A DNA stretch of 64,000 nt from Magicicada septendecula. Lineage: Eukaryota > Arthropoda > Insecta > Hemiptera > Cicadidae. The stretch is taken from assembly GCA_034769895.1 (NCBI GenBank), contig CM068368.1, forward strand, positions 690,943,877 to 691,007,876, in the 5' to 3' direction. The translations under genes and the position numbers were made by a program. Below, piece after piece: positions 40,200 to 54,073 of the stretch. Positions within the stretch are counted from its first letter, which is position 1, and each line of letters begins with the position of its first letter. A model generated the notes under the pieces. The model made no database searches, was not told the DNA's origin, and worked only from the letters and a program-made list of their open reading frames with translations.

Positions 40200-41588
40200 A
40201 TACCCCCCCCCAATGATAGATCTTCTGCCGAAACAGAAGAACTCTCATTGCTAAACCCCTAAGAGGGTCGGTGAGGATATGACGCTAACAACCCCCCTTT
40301 AACACTTTACACATTATGGGTAAACTACCCCCCTAGCTAGGCGACCATGGCTGCACCTGAACGAGATTACTGGACTTCTCTATTCGAGATCCCAACACCA
40401 TAAAATCGACCGATACTCACCATAGTACACCCAACCTTCCAACATTCCGCCCATAAAATCAAAACCTTGGCCTTATACCATACCAAATCCTCAACCGATA
40501 TGTTCCCCCTTACATGCATACTGGGTTGCCTTTAGCAAAATACTTGGTGCACACACATTTCATTATCGATTATATATTACATCCATTTACATTAAAATAA
40601 ACTTCACAAGCATTCTATAATTGCTTCTACACAAAGTAATTCTTCCTTTCCGAACAACAAAATTTTTTCTGATATTATTTCAAATGAAATTCAATTAATT
40701 AAATTTTATTCCACTAGTAAAAACAATCTAGGTCTATGATCAAAACTCACTTCCACGTTAGTCTACTTTATTTCTTTCCATTCCTTAATTCATTGCAAAT
40801 TTTAAAATTTTCCAAAATTGTCCAAAATCTTTCAAATACATTTACTTTATTCTTCTGACATTACTCACACTTATAATAAACAAATAAATGATATAATATA
40901 ATAAACAATACAATAACAAACAAATTTATTATAATAAATTTATAATAAACAACCTATTTCTACCGTAAATTCAAAAATAGCTACACTTGATTACAAAGAT
41001 AACATAAGAAATACATCATGAATCAGCTGACCTCTCTTCCACTGATAGTGAACCTCAAAATTTAACATAAACTTCTTTATTGCAACGATTTTTTTTTTCA
41101 AGAAAATCTAATTTCCAAAAAGAATTATCTTGTTATTAAAATTTATTATTCCATTCTTTACTCATAAAAAAAACTACAAATCAATTATGAGGCATATATG
41201 ACATATCTAACCCCAATCATCGCTGATCTCTCTGGGTCAGGTGAATGACCTTACCCTATATACACCATACAAAACTATAACAGGAAAAAATACACAACAT
41301 ATGTTCATAACTCTTACACTCTAACATAATAAAAATAATGGGACAATAAAACATAATTCTTCTACACTTGAATTAGTCTTTATACAGAGTATAAAGATAT
41401 AGACATAATATAAAGACAATAGTATCTACCTAAAATATATTTTACAATACAAACATAATTAGTTTCACTATAAATTTATTTACAAATTTTTATCATTATC
41501 TTTCTGTTTACCACACTTCATTTTCTAAGTTAGCAAGGTCATCACCATAAATTAAAATATTTAAAATGTTCATTTATTGAGTTTATAT

Positions 41589-42590
41589 TCAGCCTCCATC
41601 ATCATGTATGAGTCTTACTTTTATATAATAATTATCGTCCTTACTCACACTCAATTCATTATTATTATTTATATAATAGTTCTCTAATATTTCAAATTGT
41701 TCCGTAAAACCCACATAATAATTTACTGGATTATCCCACATTATTATCAAATCATAAAACCTGTCTACATCATTGATTTTGGTCTTGTCACCGTCTGTAT
41801 TATTACCTATCACCCTTGAGTATTTTAATCTCTCAATTTCAAAATCATTTACTACTAATACTCCGCGTCTAAGCACAGGTAAGCATTCAATATAATTATC
41901 AATGTTATTATTATTTATTTCTGCACTATCTTCATAACAAGGTAAGTCAACAATATTACTAACTCTCTCTCTCTTTATTTTCTCTAGTAGCTCTTCATAA
42001 CTTCTAACAACATCAAATAATATTATCTCTCTTTCTCTAAATGTGAACAATTCTACCACTCTCTCACAAAACCACTCATCCTGACACCATCTCACTTTGT
42101 TTCTATCACTCCACACAAAAGGAAACATAACATTATCATAACCCATCCTGATTCTTTCAGGGAACTCATGATACATAAAAGGGGACCTACTTCGAGACAC
42201 CTTGTCTCTCACATAATTACTGGAGAAAACTCTGTCCTCATAACTCATTATTGGAGTTTTTTCTCCATTTAAATCACGGGAAAAATTTGCCCTTTGTAAA
42301 CCCAACCTCTCTTTAACCACTATCTTATTACTGCTCTCTCTTTCCACTAAAACTGCATCTCCACTATTATCGTTCACTTTACTTTCTAACACATTTTTAA
42401 TTATCTCGTTATCATTTGTTAACTCATTACTATAATTATCGTGATTACTCACATTGTTATCAATCATTTCTTCATTAGTTACATTCCCACTACACTTACC
42501 GGTATTTCTTGTAACATTGTCATCATCTTTTATTCGTTTTATAGCTATCTGGAAACGTTCATCAATACGTTTACATAATTCATTACTCAT
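41589..42590 (-). CDS. Array ORF2, unit 2
   Basis: Same 333-residue protein as unit 1; no amino-acid difference noted. Confidence 0.65.
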   Translation of the reverse strand: MSNELCKRIDERFQIAIKRIKDDDNVTRNTGKCSGNVTNEEMIDNNVSNHDNYSNELTNDNEIIKNVLESKVNDNSGDAVLVERESSNKIVVKERLGLQRANFSRDLNGEKTPIMSYEDRVFSSNYVRDKVSRSRSPFMYHEFPERIRMGYDNVMFPFVWSDRNKVRWCQDEWFCERVVELFTFREREIILFDVVRSYEELLEKIKRERVSNIVDLPCYEDSAEINNNNIDNYIECLPVLRRGVLVVNDFEIERLKYSRVIGNNTDGDKTKINDVDRFYDLIIMWDNPVNYYVGFTEQFEILENYYINNNNELSVSKDDNYYIKVRLIHDDGG

Positions 42591-42734
42591 AGAATCAAAC
42601 TTTACACTTATGTTCTGCTCAAATTTAATATTATGTTCTTTAAGTTCTTTAAAATTGATATCATTTTTAATATTCTGTTGTTCACATTTTATTTTCTGTT
42701 CTTTAATGTCATTACTTAAAATCTAAAATTTTTA

Positions 42735-43106
42735 TTAAAACGTTGCATCAAAACGTTTATTTATTTTATCGAATTTTTCATCACTACTATCAAAACGTTT
42801 ATTTAATACATAGAAACCACTATTTTTTACCATGTTTGCAGACATAGTTTGTATCAGGTTGAATATATCATTCATTGACAACTCTTTTTCTTTTTTTTTT
42901 GTCACTACAGGAGTAGATTGTTCTTCTGCATTATTGATTATAATTGACCCGGTTAGGTCAGTGTTAGTTACTGATTGAACGCTCAAATCAGCTGTTGGCG
43001 TTGACTGACTTAATTCGCCCACACTTGGTGACGGGTCCATTGACCCAAGGCCACGCTCACTCATAACTGAATCTATCAAATTGTTCTCTTTTTCGTTGTC
43101 AGACAT
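42735..43106 (-). CDS. Array ORF1, unit 2
   Basis: As unit 1 except Glu for Ala in the NNAEAQS stretch, a marker shared by units 2-6. Confidence 0.65.
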   Translation of the reverse strand: MSDNEKENNLIDSVMSERGLGSMDPSPSVGELSQSTPTADLSVQSVTNTDLTGSIIINNAEEQSTPVVTKKKEKELSMNDIFNLIQTMSANMVKNSGFYVLNKRFDSSDEKFDKINKRFDATF

Positions 43107-43325
43107 TTTATACTGTTCTATTAAATACTTATTAAATTTTACTTGTACTCTAACATGCACAATTTCTCAACACCTCGTAATTTCATTTTGCGTATGTTAC
43201 GTAAATTTTACGTAAGTTATTTTCGGCTTCTGCCAACCTTATTCCATTCTCTGTGCTTTAAAATAGGCCAATTTGGAATAAATACATTATTTATTCCAAA
43301 TCCTGGTCATGCGGTACCATTCTCG

Positions 43326-44361
43326 TGTTTCCTGTCGCTTTAATTAATTACAAAATGATCTTAAACTCCCACTTACCTTCTATTTGTCACTCTCTGGCCA
43401 GATCGTCTAGTGGTGTAACCCTATTTCGTATAGCGAATTTACCAGCACAGAAAATGAATTTAGGTGCTTGAAATGATTATTCTAACACACATATATATCA
43501 AGTGAAATAATGTAATGGATTTATTCTTTTTAATACATTTCTTTATATTCTCTCTTTTCAAATTTCTACTCTTTATCTTTTCTTTGAACAAATACTGATG
43601 CTAATGTTACATCGGAAATTTAATATAGCTTTCCTACTCTAGTTAGCTTAAATGTTTCTTTCTTATATCTATAGATAAGACAGCCCAGTATCTGCACATT
43701 CTCTCATTCACACCCATACTGGTTTAATTTAGCGCTTTTTTTTTAATTTAAATTCTAATAATTAAATTGTGTAGTATACGGTTACGTGGTATCGGCGTCC
43801 CTGCAGGTCACTTGTTGATCTCGAGAAATTTTGTTCGCTTTTTCCCGAATGTTTCCCACTGTTAATTTTGAGTACTTTAATTCGTTTTAGTCACTGTTAA
43901 CTGAACTCATACTCTTGGTATAACTCCGTGTTTTGTTATTCGTTCACATTATAAAATTTTGAAGATATTAAACTAAAGTTTAGGCTCATGCCTATGTGTT
44001 CACCCGGCCGGGGAAAGGTTTCTTAGTCGACTCATTTTTAACTATTTTCCCATTTTAATAATAGATAAAACTTTGCCCGGCCGGCGACGCACACCACTAA
44101 TCGCGTCCACTGCCTTCAGATGTTAATAGTCGACTCCCCTTGTTTTCCGCGGGCCGGGCCAGAAAGAATGTACCAGTTCGTGCCGTTAGCGTGAGAAACT
44201 TGGCCGACTGTGTGCGCGGTTGAAAGCGCGGACGCGCCCTCCACATACCAATGCCAATACACACCCGTCTCGACGCTACAGTCTCTTCACCGTAATTTCT
44301 TAGTTGCAAATAATATTGAAACGATTTAACTTCCAAAGCCCTATAGGTCTGTACCGTTACA
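43326..44361 (-). repeat. Array LTR 3
   Basis: 1,036 bp, subtype B (TTCTAATAATT near 43750 and CGCGGGCCGGG near 44150), with some private bases. Confidence 0.8.
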
Positions 44362-45751
44362 ATACCCCCCCCCCAATGATAGATCTTCTGCCGAAACAGA
44401 AGAACTCTCATTGCTAAACCCCTAAGAGGATCGGTGAGGATATGGCGCTAACATCCCCCCTTTAACACTTTACACATTATGGGTAAACTACCCCCCTAGC
44501 TAGGCGACCATGGCTGCACCTGAACGAGATTACTGGACTTCTCTATTCGAGATCCCAACACCATAAAATCGACCGATACTCACCATAGTACACCCAACCT
44601 TCCAACATTCCGCCCATAAAATCAAAACCTTGGCCTTATACCATACCAAATCCTCAACCGATATGTTCCCCCTTACATGCATACTGGGTTGCCTTTAGCA
44701 AAATACTTGGTGCACACACATTTCATTATCGATTATATATTACATCCATTTACATTAAAATAAACTTCACAAGCATTCTATAATTGCTTCTACACAAAGT
44801 AATTCTCCCTTTCCGAACAAAAAAATTTTTTCTGATATTATTTCAAATGAAATTCAATTAATTAAATTTTATTCCACTAGTAAAAACAATCTAGGTCTAT
44901 GATCAAAACTCACTTCCACGTTAGTCTACTTTATTTCTTTCCATTCCTTAATTCATTGCAAATTTTAAAATTTTCCAAAATTGTCCAAAATCTTTCAAAT
45001 ACATTTACTTTATTCTTCTGACATTACTCACACTTATAATAAACAAATAAATGATATAATATAATAAACAATACAATAACAAACAAATTTATTATAATAA
45101 ATTTATAATAAACAACCTATTTCTACCGTAAATTCAAAAATAGCTACACTTGATTACAAAGATAACATAAGAAATACATCATGAATCAGCTGACCTCTCT
45201 TCCACTGATAGTGAACCTCAAAATTTAACATAAACTTCTTTATTGCAACGATTTTTTTTTTCAAGAAAATCTAATTTCCAAAAAGAATTATCTTGTTATT
45301 AAAATTTATTATTCCATTCTTTACTCATAAAAAAAACTACAAATCAATTATGAGGCATATATGACATATCTAACCCCAATCATCGCTGATCTCTCTGGGT
45401 CAGGTGAATGACCTTACCCTATATACACCATACAAAACTATAACAGGAAAAAATACACAACATATGTTCATAACTCTTACACTCTAACATAATAAAAATA
45501 ATGGGACAATAAAACATAATTCTTCTACACTTGAATTAGTCTTTATACAGAGTATAAAGATATAGACATAATATAAAGACAATAGTATCTACCTAAAATA
45601 TATTTTACAATACAAACATAATTAGTTTCACTATAAATTTATTTACAAATTTTTATCATTATCTTTCTGTTTACCACACTTCATTTTCTAAGTTAGCAAG
45701 GTCATCACCATAAATTAAAATATTTAAAATGTTCATTTATTGAGTTTATAT

Positions 45752-46753
45752 TCAGCCTCCATCATCATGTATGAGTCTTACTTTTATATAATAATTATCG
45801 TCCTTACTCACACTCAATTCATTATTATTATTTATATAATAGTTCTCTAATATTTCAAATTGTTCCGTAAAACCCACATAATAATTTACTGGATTATCCC
45901 ACATTATTATCAAATCATAAAACCTGTCTACATCATTGATTTTGGTCTTGTCACCGTCTGTATTATTACCTATCACCCTTGAGTATTTTAATCTCTCAAT
46001 TTCAAAATCATTTACTACTAATACTCCGCGTCTAAGCACAGGTAAGCATTCAATATAATTATCAATGTTATTATTATTTATTTCTGCACTATCTTCATAA
46101 CAAGGTAAGTCAACAATATTACTAACTCTCTCTCTCTTTATTTTCTCTAGTAGCTCTTCATAACTTCTAACAACATCAAATAATATTATCTCTCTTTCTC
46201 TAAATGTGAACAATTCTACCACTCTCTCACAAAACCACTCATCCTGACACCATCTCACTTTGTTTCTATCACTCCACACAAAAGGAAACATAACATTATC
46301 ATAACCCATCCTGATTCTTTCAGGGAACTCATGATACATAAAAGGGGACCTACTTCGAGACACCTTGTCTCTCACATAATTACTGGAGAAAACTCTGTCC
46401 TCATAACTCATTATTGGAGTTTTTTCTCCATTTAAATCACGGGAAAAATTTGCCCTTTGTAAACCCAACCTCTCTTTAACCACTATCTTATTACTGCTCT
46501 CTCTTTCCACTAAAACTGCATCTCCACTATTATCGTTCACTTTACTTTCTAACACATTTTTAATTATCTCGTTATCATTTGTTAACTCATTACTATAATT
46601 ATCGTGATTACTCACATTGTTATCAATCATTTCTTCATTAGTTACATTCCCACTACACTTACCGGTATTTCTTGTAACATTGTCATCATCTTTTATTCGT
46701 TTTATAGCTATCTGGAAACGTTCATCAATACGTTTACATAATTCATTACTCAT
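45752..46753 (-). CDS. Array ORF2, unit 3
   Basis: Same protein as unit 1 ORF2; no difference noted. Confidence 0.65.
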   Translation of the reverse strand: MSNELCKRIDERFQIAIKRIKDDDNVTRNTGKCSGNVTNEEMIDNNVSNHDNYSNELTNDNEIIKNVLESKVNDNSGDAVLVERESSNKIVVKERLGLQRANFSRDLNGEKTPIMSYEDRVFSSNYVRDKVSRSRSPFMYHEFPERIRMGYDNVMFPFVWSDRNKVRWCQDEWFCERVVELFTFREREIILFDVVRSYEELLEKIKRERVSNIVDLPCYEDSAEINNNNIDNYIECLPVLRRGVLVVNDFEIERLKYSRVIGNNTDGDKTKINDVDRFYDLIIMWDNPVNYYVGFTEQFEILENYYINNNNELSVSKDDNYYIKVRLIHDDGG

Positions 46754-46897
46754 AGAATCAAACTTTACACTTATGTTCTGCTCAAATTTAATATTATGTT
46801 CTTTAAGTTCTTTAAAATTGATATCATTTTTAATATTCTGTTGTTCACATTTTATTTTCTGTTCTTTAATGTCATTACTTAAAATCTAAAATTTTTA

Positions 46898-47269
46898 TTA
46901 AAACGTTGCATCAAAACGTTTATTTATTTTATCGAATTTTTCATCACTACTATCAAAACGTTTATTTAATACATAGAAACCACTATTTTTTACCATGTTT
47001 GCAGACATAGTTTGTATCAGGTTGAATATATCATTCATTGACAACTCTTTTTCTTTTTTTTTTGTCACTACAGGAGTAGATTGTTCTTCTGCATTATTGA
47101 TTATAATTGACCCGGTTAGGTCAGTGTTAGTTACTGATTGAACGCTCAAATCAGCTGTTGGCGTTGACTGACTTAATTCGCCCACACTTGGTGACGGGTC
47201 CATTGACCCAAGGCCACGCTCACTCATAACTGAATCTATCAAATTGTTCTCTTTTTCGTTGTCAGACAT
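46898..47269 (-). CDS. Array ORF1, unit 3
   Basis: Carries the Glu variant, like unit 2. Confidence 0.65.
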   Translation of the reverse strand: MSDNEKENNLIDSVMSERGLGSMDPSPSVGELSQSTPTADLSVQSVTNTDLTGSIIINNAEEQSTPVVTKKKEKELSMNDIFNLIQTMSANMVKNSGFYVLNKRFDSSDEKFDKINKRFDATF

Positions 47270-47488
47270 TTTATACTGTTCTATTAAATACTTATTAAAT
47301 TTTACTTGTACTCTAACATGCACAATTTCTCAACACCTCGTAATTTCATTTTGCGTATGTTACGTAAATTTTACGTAAGTTATTTTCGGCTTCTGCCAAC
47401 CTTATTCCATTCTCTGTGCTTTAAAATAGGCCAATTTGGAATAAATACATTATTTATTCCAAATCCTGGTCATGCGGTACCATTCTCG

Positions 47489-48524
47489 TGTTTCCTGTCG
47501 CTTTAATTAATTACAAAATGATCTTAAACTCCCACTTACCTTCTATTTGTCACTCTCTGGCCAGATCGTCTAGTGGTGTAACCCTATTTCGTATAGCGAA
47601 TTTACCAGCACAGAAAATGAATTTAGGTGCTTGAAATGATTATTCTAACACACATATATATCAAGTGAAATAATGTAATGGATTTATTCTTTTTAATACA
47701 TTTCTTTATATTCTCTCTTTTCAAATTTCTACTCTTTATCTTTTCTTTGAACAAATACTGATGCTAATGTTACATCGGAAATTTAATATAGCTTTCCTAC
47801 TCTAGTTAGCTTAAATGTTTCTTTCTTATATCTATAGATAAGACAGCCCAGTATCTGCACATTCTCTCATTCACACCCATACTGGTTTAATTTAGCGCTT
47901 TTTTTTTAATTTAAATTCTAATAATTAAATTGTGTAATATAAGGTTACGTGGTATCGGCGTCCCTGCAGGTCACTTGTTGATCTCGAGAAATTTTGTTCG
48001 CTTTTGCCCGAATGTTTCCCACTGTTAATTTTGAGTACTTTAATTCGTTTTAGTCACTGTTAACTGAACTCATACTCTTGGTATAACTCCGTGTTTTGTT
48101 ATTCGTTCACATTATAAAATTTTGAAGATATTAAACTAAAGTTTAGGCTCATGCCTATGTGTTCACCCGGCCGGGGAAAGGTTTCTTAGTCGACTCATTT
48201 TTAACTATTTTCCCATTTTAATAATAGATAAAACTTTGCCCGGCCGGCGACGCACACCACTAATCGCGTCCACTGCCTTCAGATGTTAATAGTCGACTCC
48301 CCTTGTTTTCCGCGGGCCGGGCCAGAAAGAATGTACCAGTTCGTGCCGTTAGCGTGAGAAACTTGGCCGACTGTGTGCGCGGTTGAAAGCGCGGACGCGC
48401 CCTCCACATACCAATGCCAATACACACCCGTCTCGACGCTACAGTCTCTTCACCGTAATTTCTTAGTTGCAAATAATATTGAAACGATTTAACTTCCAAA
48501 GCCCTATAGGTCTGTACCGTTACA
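47489..48524 (-). repeat. Array LTR 4
   Basis: 1,036 bp, subtype B. It shares the ATATAAGG variant with LTR 5 only, so units 4 and 5 look like the most recent duplication. Confidence 0.8.
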
Positions 48525-49912
48525 ATACCCCCCCCAATGATAGATCTTCTGCCGAAACAGAAGAACTCTCATTGCTAAACCCCTAAGAGGATCGGTGAGG
48601 ATATGGCGCTAACAACCCCCCTTTAACACTTTACACATTATGGGTAAACTACCCCCCTAGCTAGGCGACCATGGCTGCACCTGAACGAGATTACTGGACT
48701 TCTCTATTCGAGATCCCAACACCATAAAATCGACCGATACTCACCATAGTACACCCAACCTTCCAACATTCCGCCCATAAAATCAAAACCTTGGCCTTAT
48801 ACCATACCAAATCCTCAACCGATATGTTCCCCCTTACATGCATACTGGGTTGCCTTTAGCAAAATACTTGGTGCACACACATTTCATTATCGATTATATA
48901 TTACATCCATTTACATTAAAATAAACTTCACAAGCATTCTATAATTGCTTCTACACAAAGTAATTCTCCCTTTCCGAACAAAAAAATTTTTTCTGATATT
49001 ATTTCAAATGAAATTCAATTAATTAAATTTTATTCCACTAGTAAAAACAATCTAGGTCTATGATCAAAACTCACTTCCACGTTAGTCTACTTTATTTCTT
49101 TCCATTCCTTAATTCATTGCAAATTTTAAAATTTTCCAAAATTGTCCAAAATCTTTCAAATACATTTACTTTATTCTTCTGACATTACTCACACTTATAA
49201 TAAACAAATAAATGATATAATATAATAAACAATACAATAACAAACAAATTTATTATAATAAATTTATAATAAACAACCTATTTCTACCGTAAATTCAAAA
49301 ATAGCTACACTTGATTACAAAGATAACATAAGAAATACATCATGAATCAGCTGACCTCTCTTCCACTGATAGTGAACCTCAAAATTTAACATAAACTTCT
49401 TTATTGCAACGATTTTTTTTTTCAAGAAAATCTAATTTCCAAAAAGAATTATCTTGTTATTAAAATTTATTATTCCATTCTTTACTCATAAAAAAAACTA
49501 CAAATCAATTATGAGGCATATATGACATATCTAACCCCAATCATCGCTGATCTCTCTGGGTCAGGTGAATGACCTTACCCTATATACACCATACAAAACT
49601 ATAACAGGAAAAAATACACAACATATGTTCATAACTCTTACACTCTAACATAATAAAAATAATGGGACAATAAAACATAATTCTTCTACACTTGAATTAG
49701 TCTTTATACAGAGTATAAAGATATAGACATAATATAAAGACAATAGTATCTACCTAAAATATATTTTACAATACAAACATAATTAGTTTCACTATAAATT
49801 TATTTACAAATTTTTATCATTATCTTTCTGTTTACCACACTTCATTTTCTAAGTTAGCAAGGTCATCACCATAAATTAAAATATTTAAAATGTTCATTTA
49901 TTGAGTTTATAT

Positions 49913-50914
49913 TCAGCCTCCATCATCATGTATGAGTCTTACTTTTATATAATAATTATCGTCCTTACTCACACTCAATTCATTATTATTATTTATATAA
50001 TAGTTCTCTAATATTTCAAATTGTTCCGTAAAACCCACATAATAATTTACTGGATTATCCCACATTATTATCAAATCATAAAACCTGTCTACATCATTGA
50101 TTTTGGTCTTGTCACCGTCTGTATTATTACCTATCACCCTTGAGTATTTTAATCTCTCAATTTCAAAATCATTTACTACTAATACTCCGCGTCTAAGCAC
50201 AGGTAAGCATTCAATATAATTATCAATGTTATTATTATTTATTTCTGCACTATCTTCATAACAAGGTAAGTCAACAATATTACTAACTCTCTCTCTCTTT
50301 ATTTTCTCTAGTAGCTCTTCATAACTTCTAACAACATCAAATAATATTATCTCTCTTTCTCTAAATGTGAACAATTCTACCACTCTCTCACAAAACCACT
50401 CATCCTGACACCATCTCACTTTGTTTCTATCACTCCACACAAAAGGAAACATAACATTATCATAACCCATCCTGATTCTTTCAGGGAACTCATGATACAT
50501 AAAAGGGGACCTACTTCGAGACACCTTGTCTCTCACATAATTACTGGAGAAAACTCTGTCCTCATAACTCATTATTGGAGTTTTTTCTCCATTTAAATCA
50601 CGGGAAAAATTTGCCCTTTGTAAACCCAACCTCTCTTTAACCACTATCTTATTACTGCTCTCTCTTTCCACTAAAACTGCATCTCCACTATTATCGTTCA
50701 CTTTACTTTCTAACACATTTTTAATTATCTCGTTATCATTTGTTAACTCATTACTATAATTATCGTGATTACTCACATTGTTATCAATCATTTCTTCATT
50801 AGTTACATTCCCACTACACTTACCGGTATTTCTTGTAACATTGTCATCATCTTTTATTCGTTTTATAGCTATCTGGAAACGTTCATCAATACGTTTACAT
50901 AATTCATTACTCAT
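49913..50914 (-). CDS. Array ORF2, unit 4
   Basis: Same protein as unit 1 ORF2; no difference noted. Confidence 0.65.
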   Translation of the reverse strand: MSNELCKRIDERFQIAIKRIKDDDNVTRNTGKCSGNVTNEEMIDNNVSNHDNYSNELTNDNEIIKNVLESKVNDNSGDAVLVERESSNKIVVKERLGLQRANFSRDLNGEKTPIMSYEDRVFSSNYVRDKVSRSRSPFMYHEFPERIRMGYDNVMFPFVWSDRNKVRWCQDEWFCERVVELFTFREREIILFDVVRSYEELLEKIKRERVSNIVDLPCYEDSAEINNNNIDNYIECLPVLRRGVLVVNDFEIERLKYSRVIGNNTDGDKTKINDVDRFYDLIIMWDNPVNYYVGFTEQFEILENYYINNNNELSVSKDDNYYIKVRLIHDDGG

Positions 50915-51058
50915 AGAATCAAACTTTACACTTATGTTCTGCTCAAATTTAATATTATGTTCTTTAAGTTCTTTAAAATTGATATCATTTTTAATATTCT
51001 GTTGTTCACATTTTATTTTCTGTTCTTTAATGTCATTACTTAAAATCTAAAATTTTTA

Positions 51059-51430
51059 TTAAAACGTTGCATCAAAACGTTTATTTATTTTATCGAATTT
51101 TTCATCACTACTATCAAAACGTTTATTTAATACATAGAAACCACTATTTTTTACCATGTTTGCAGACATAGTTTGTATCAGGTTGAATATATCATTCATT
51201 GACAACTCTTTTTCTTTTTTTTTTGTCACTACAGGAGTAGATTGTTCTTCTGCATTATTGATTATAATTGACCCGGTTAGGTCAGTGTTAGTTACTGATT
51301 GAACGCTCAAATCAGCTGTTGGCGTTGACTGACTTAATTCGCCCACACTTGGTGACGGGTCCATTGACCCAAGGCCACGCTCACTCATAACTGAATCTAT
51401 CAAATTGTTCTCTTTTTCGTTGTCAGACAT
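51059..51430 (-). CDS. Array ORF1, unit 4
   Basis: Glu variant. Confidence 0.65.
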   Translation of the reverse strand: MSDNEKENNLIDSVMSERGLGSMDPSPSVGELSQSTPTADLSVQSVTNTDLTGSIIINNAEEQSTPVVTKKKEKELSMNDIFNLIQTMSANMVKNSGFYVLNKRFDSSDEKFDKINKRFDATF

Positions 51431-51649
51431 TTTATACTGTTCTATTAAATACTTATTAAATTTTACTTGTACTCTAACATGCACAATTTCTCAACACCTC
51501 GTAATTTCATTTTGCGTATGTTACGTAAATTTTACGTAAGTTATTTTCGGCTTCTGCCAACCTTATTCCATTCTCTGTGCTTTAAAATAGGCCAATTTGG
51601 AATAAATACATTATTTATTCCAAATCCTGGTCATGCGGTACCATTCTCG

Positions 51650-52685
51650 TGTTTCCTGTCGCTTTAATTAATTACAAAATGATCTTAAACTCCCACTTAC
51701 CTTCTATTTGTCACTCTCTGGCCAGATCGTCTAGTGGTGTAACCCTATTTCGTATAGCGAATTTACCAGCACAGAAAATGAATTTAGGTGCTTGAAATGA
51801 TTATTCTAACACACATATATATCAAGTGAAATAATGTAATGGATTTATTCTTTTTAATACATTTCTTTATATTCTCTCTTTTCAAATTTCTACTCTTTAT
51901 CTTTTCTTTGAACAAATACTGATGCTAATGTTACATCGGAAATTTAATATAGCTTTCCTACTCTAGTTAGCTTAAATGTTTCTTTCTTATATCTATAGAT
52001 AAGACAGCCCAGTATCTGCACATTCTCTCATTCACACCCATACTGGTTTAATTTAGCGCTTTTTTTTTAATTTAAATTCTAATAATTAAATTGTGTAATA
52101 TAAGGTTACGTGGTATCGGCGTCCCTGCAGGTCACTTGTTGATCTCGAGAAATTTTGTTCGCTTTTGCCCGAATGTTTCCCACTGTTAATTTTGAGTACT
52201 TTAATTCGTTTTAGTCACTGTTAACTGAACTCATACTCTTGGTATAACTCCGTGTTTTGTTATTCGTTCACATTATAAAATTTTGAAGATATTAAACTAA
52301 AGTTTAGGCTCATGCCTATGTGTTCACCCGGCCGGGGAAAGGTTTCTTAGTCGACTCATTTTTAACTATTTTCCCATTTTAATAATAGATAAAACTTTGC
52401 CCGGCCGGCGACGCACACCACTAATCGCGTCCACTGCCTTCAGATGTTAATAGTCGACTCCCCTTGTTTTCCGCGGGCCGGGCCAGAAAGAATGTACCAG
52501 TTCGTGCCGTTAGCGTGAGAAACTTGGCCGACTGTGTGCGCGGTTGAAAGCGCGGACGCGCCCTCCACATACCAATGCCAATACACACCCGTCTCGACGC
52601 TACAGTCTCTTCACCGTAATTTCTTAGTTGCAAATAATATTGAAACGATTTAACTTCCAAAGCCCTATAGGTCTGTACCGTTACA
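51650..52685 (-). repeat. Array LTR 5
   Basis: 1,036 bp, subtype B, almost the same as LTR 4. Confidence 0.8.
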
Positions 52686-54073
52686 ATACCCCCCCCAATG
52701 ATAGATCTTCTGCCGAAACAGAAGAACTCTCATTGCTAAACCCCTAAGAGGATCGGTGAGGATATGGCGCTAACAACCCCCCTTTAACACTTTACACATT
52801 ATGGGTAAACTACCCCCCTAGCTAGGCGACCATGGCTGCACCTGAACGAGATTACTGGACTTCTCTATTCGAGATCCCAACACCATAAAATCGACCGATA
52901 CTCACCATAGTACACCCAACCTTCCAACATTCCGCCCATAAAATCAAAACCTTGGCCTTATACCATACCAAATCCTCAACCGATATGTTCCCCCTTACAT
53001 GCATACTGGGTTGCCTTTAGCAAAATACTTGGTGCACACACATTTCATTATCGATTATATATTACATCCATTTACATTAAAATAAACTTCACAAGCATTC
53101 TATAATTGCTTCTACACAAAGTAATTCTCCCTTTCCGAACAACAAAATTTTTTCTGATATTATTTCAAATGAAATTCAATTAATTAAATTTTATTCCACT
53201 AGTAAAAACAATCTAGGTCTATGATCAAAACTCACTTCCACGTTAGTCTACTTTATTTCTTTCCATTCCTTAATTCATTGCAAATTTTAAAATTTTCCAA
53301 AATTGTCCAAAATCTTTCAAATACATTTACTTTATTCTTCTGACATTACTCACACTTATAATAAACAAATAAATGATATAATATAATAAACAATACAATA
53401 ACAAACAAATTTATTATAATAAATTTATAATAAACAACCTATTTCTACCGTAAATTCAAAAATAGCTACACTTGATTACAAAGATAACATAAGAAATACA
53501 TCATGAATCAGCTGACCTCTCTTCCACTGATAGTGAACCTCAAAATTTAACATAAACTTCTTTATTGCAACGATTTTTTTTTTCAAGAAAATCTAATTTC
53601 CAAAAAGAATTATCTTGTTATTAAAATTTATTATTCCATTCTTTACTCATAAAAAAAACTACAAATCAATTATGAGGCATATATGACATATCTAACCCCA
53701 ATCATCGCTGATCTCTCTGGGTCAGGTGAATGACCTTACCCTATATACACCATACAAAACTATAACAGGAAAAAATACACAACATATGTTCATAACTCTT
53801 ACACTCTAACATAATAAAAATAATGGGACAATAAAACATAATTCTTCTACACTTGAATTAGTCTTTATACAGAGTATAAAGATATAGACATAATATAAAG
53901 ACAATAGTATCTACCTAAAATATATTTTACAATACAAACATAATTAGTTTCACTATAAATTTATTTACAAATTTTTATCATTATCTTTCTGTTTACCACA
54001 CTTCATTTTCTAAGTTAGCAAGGTCATCACCATAAATTAAAATATTTAAAATGTTCATTTATTGAGTTTATAT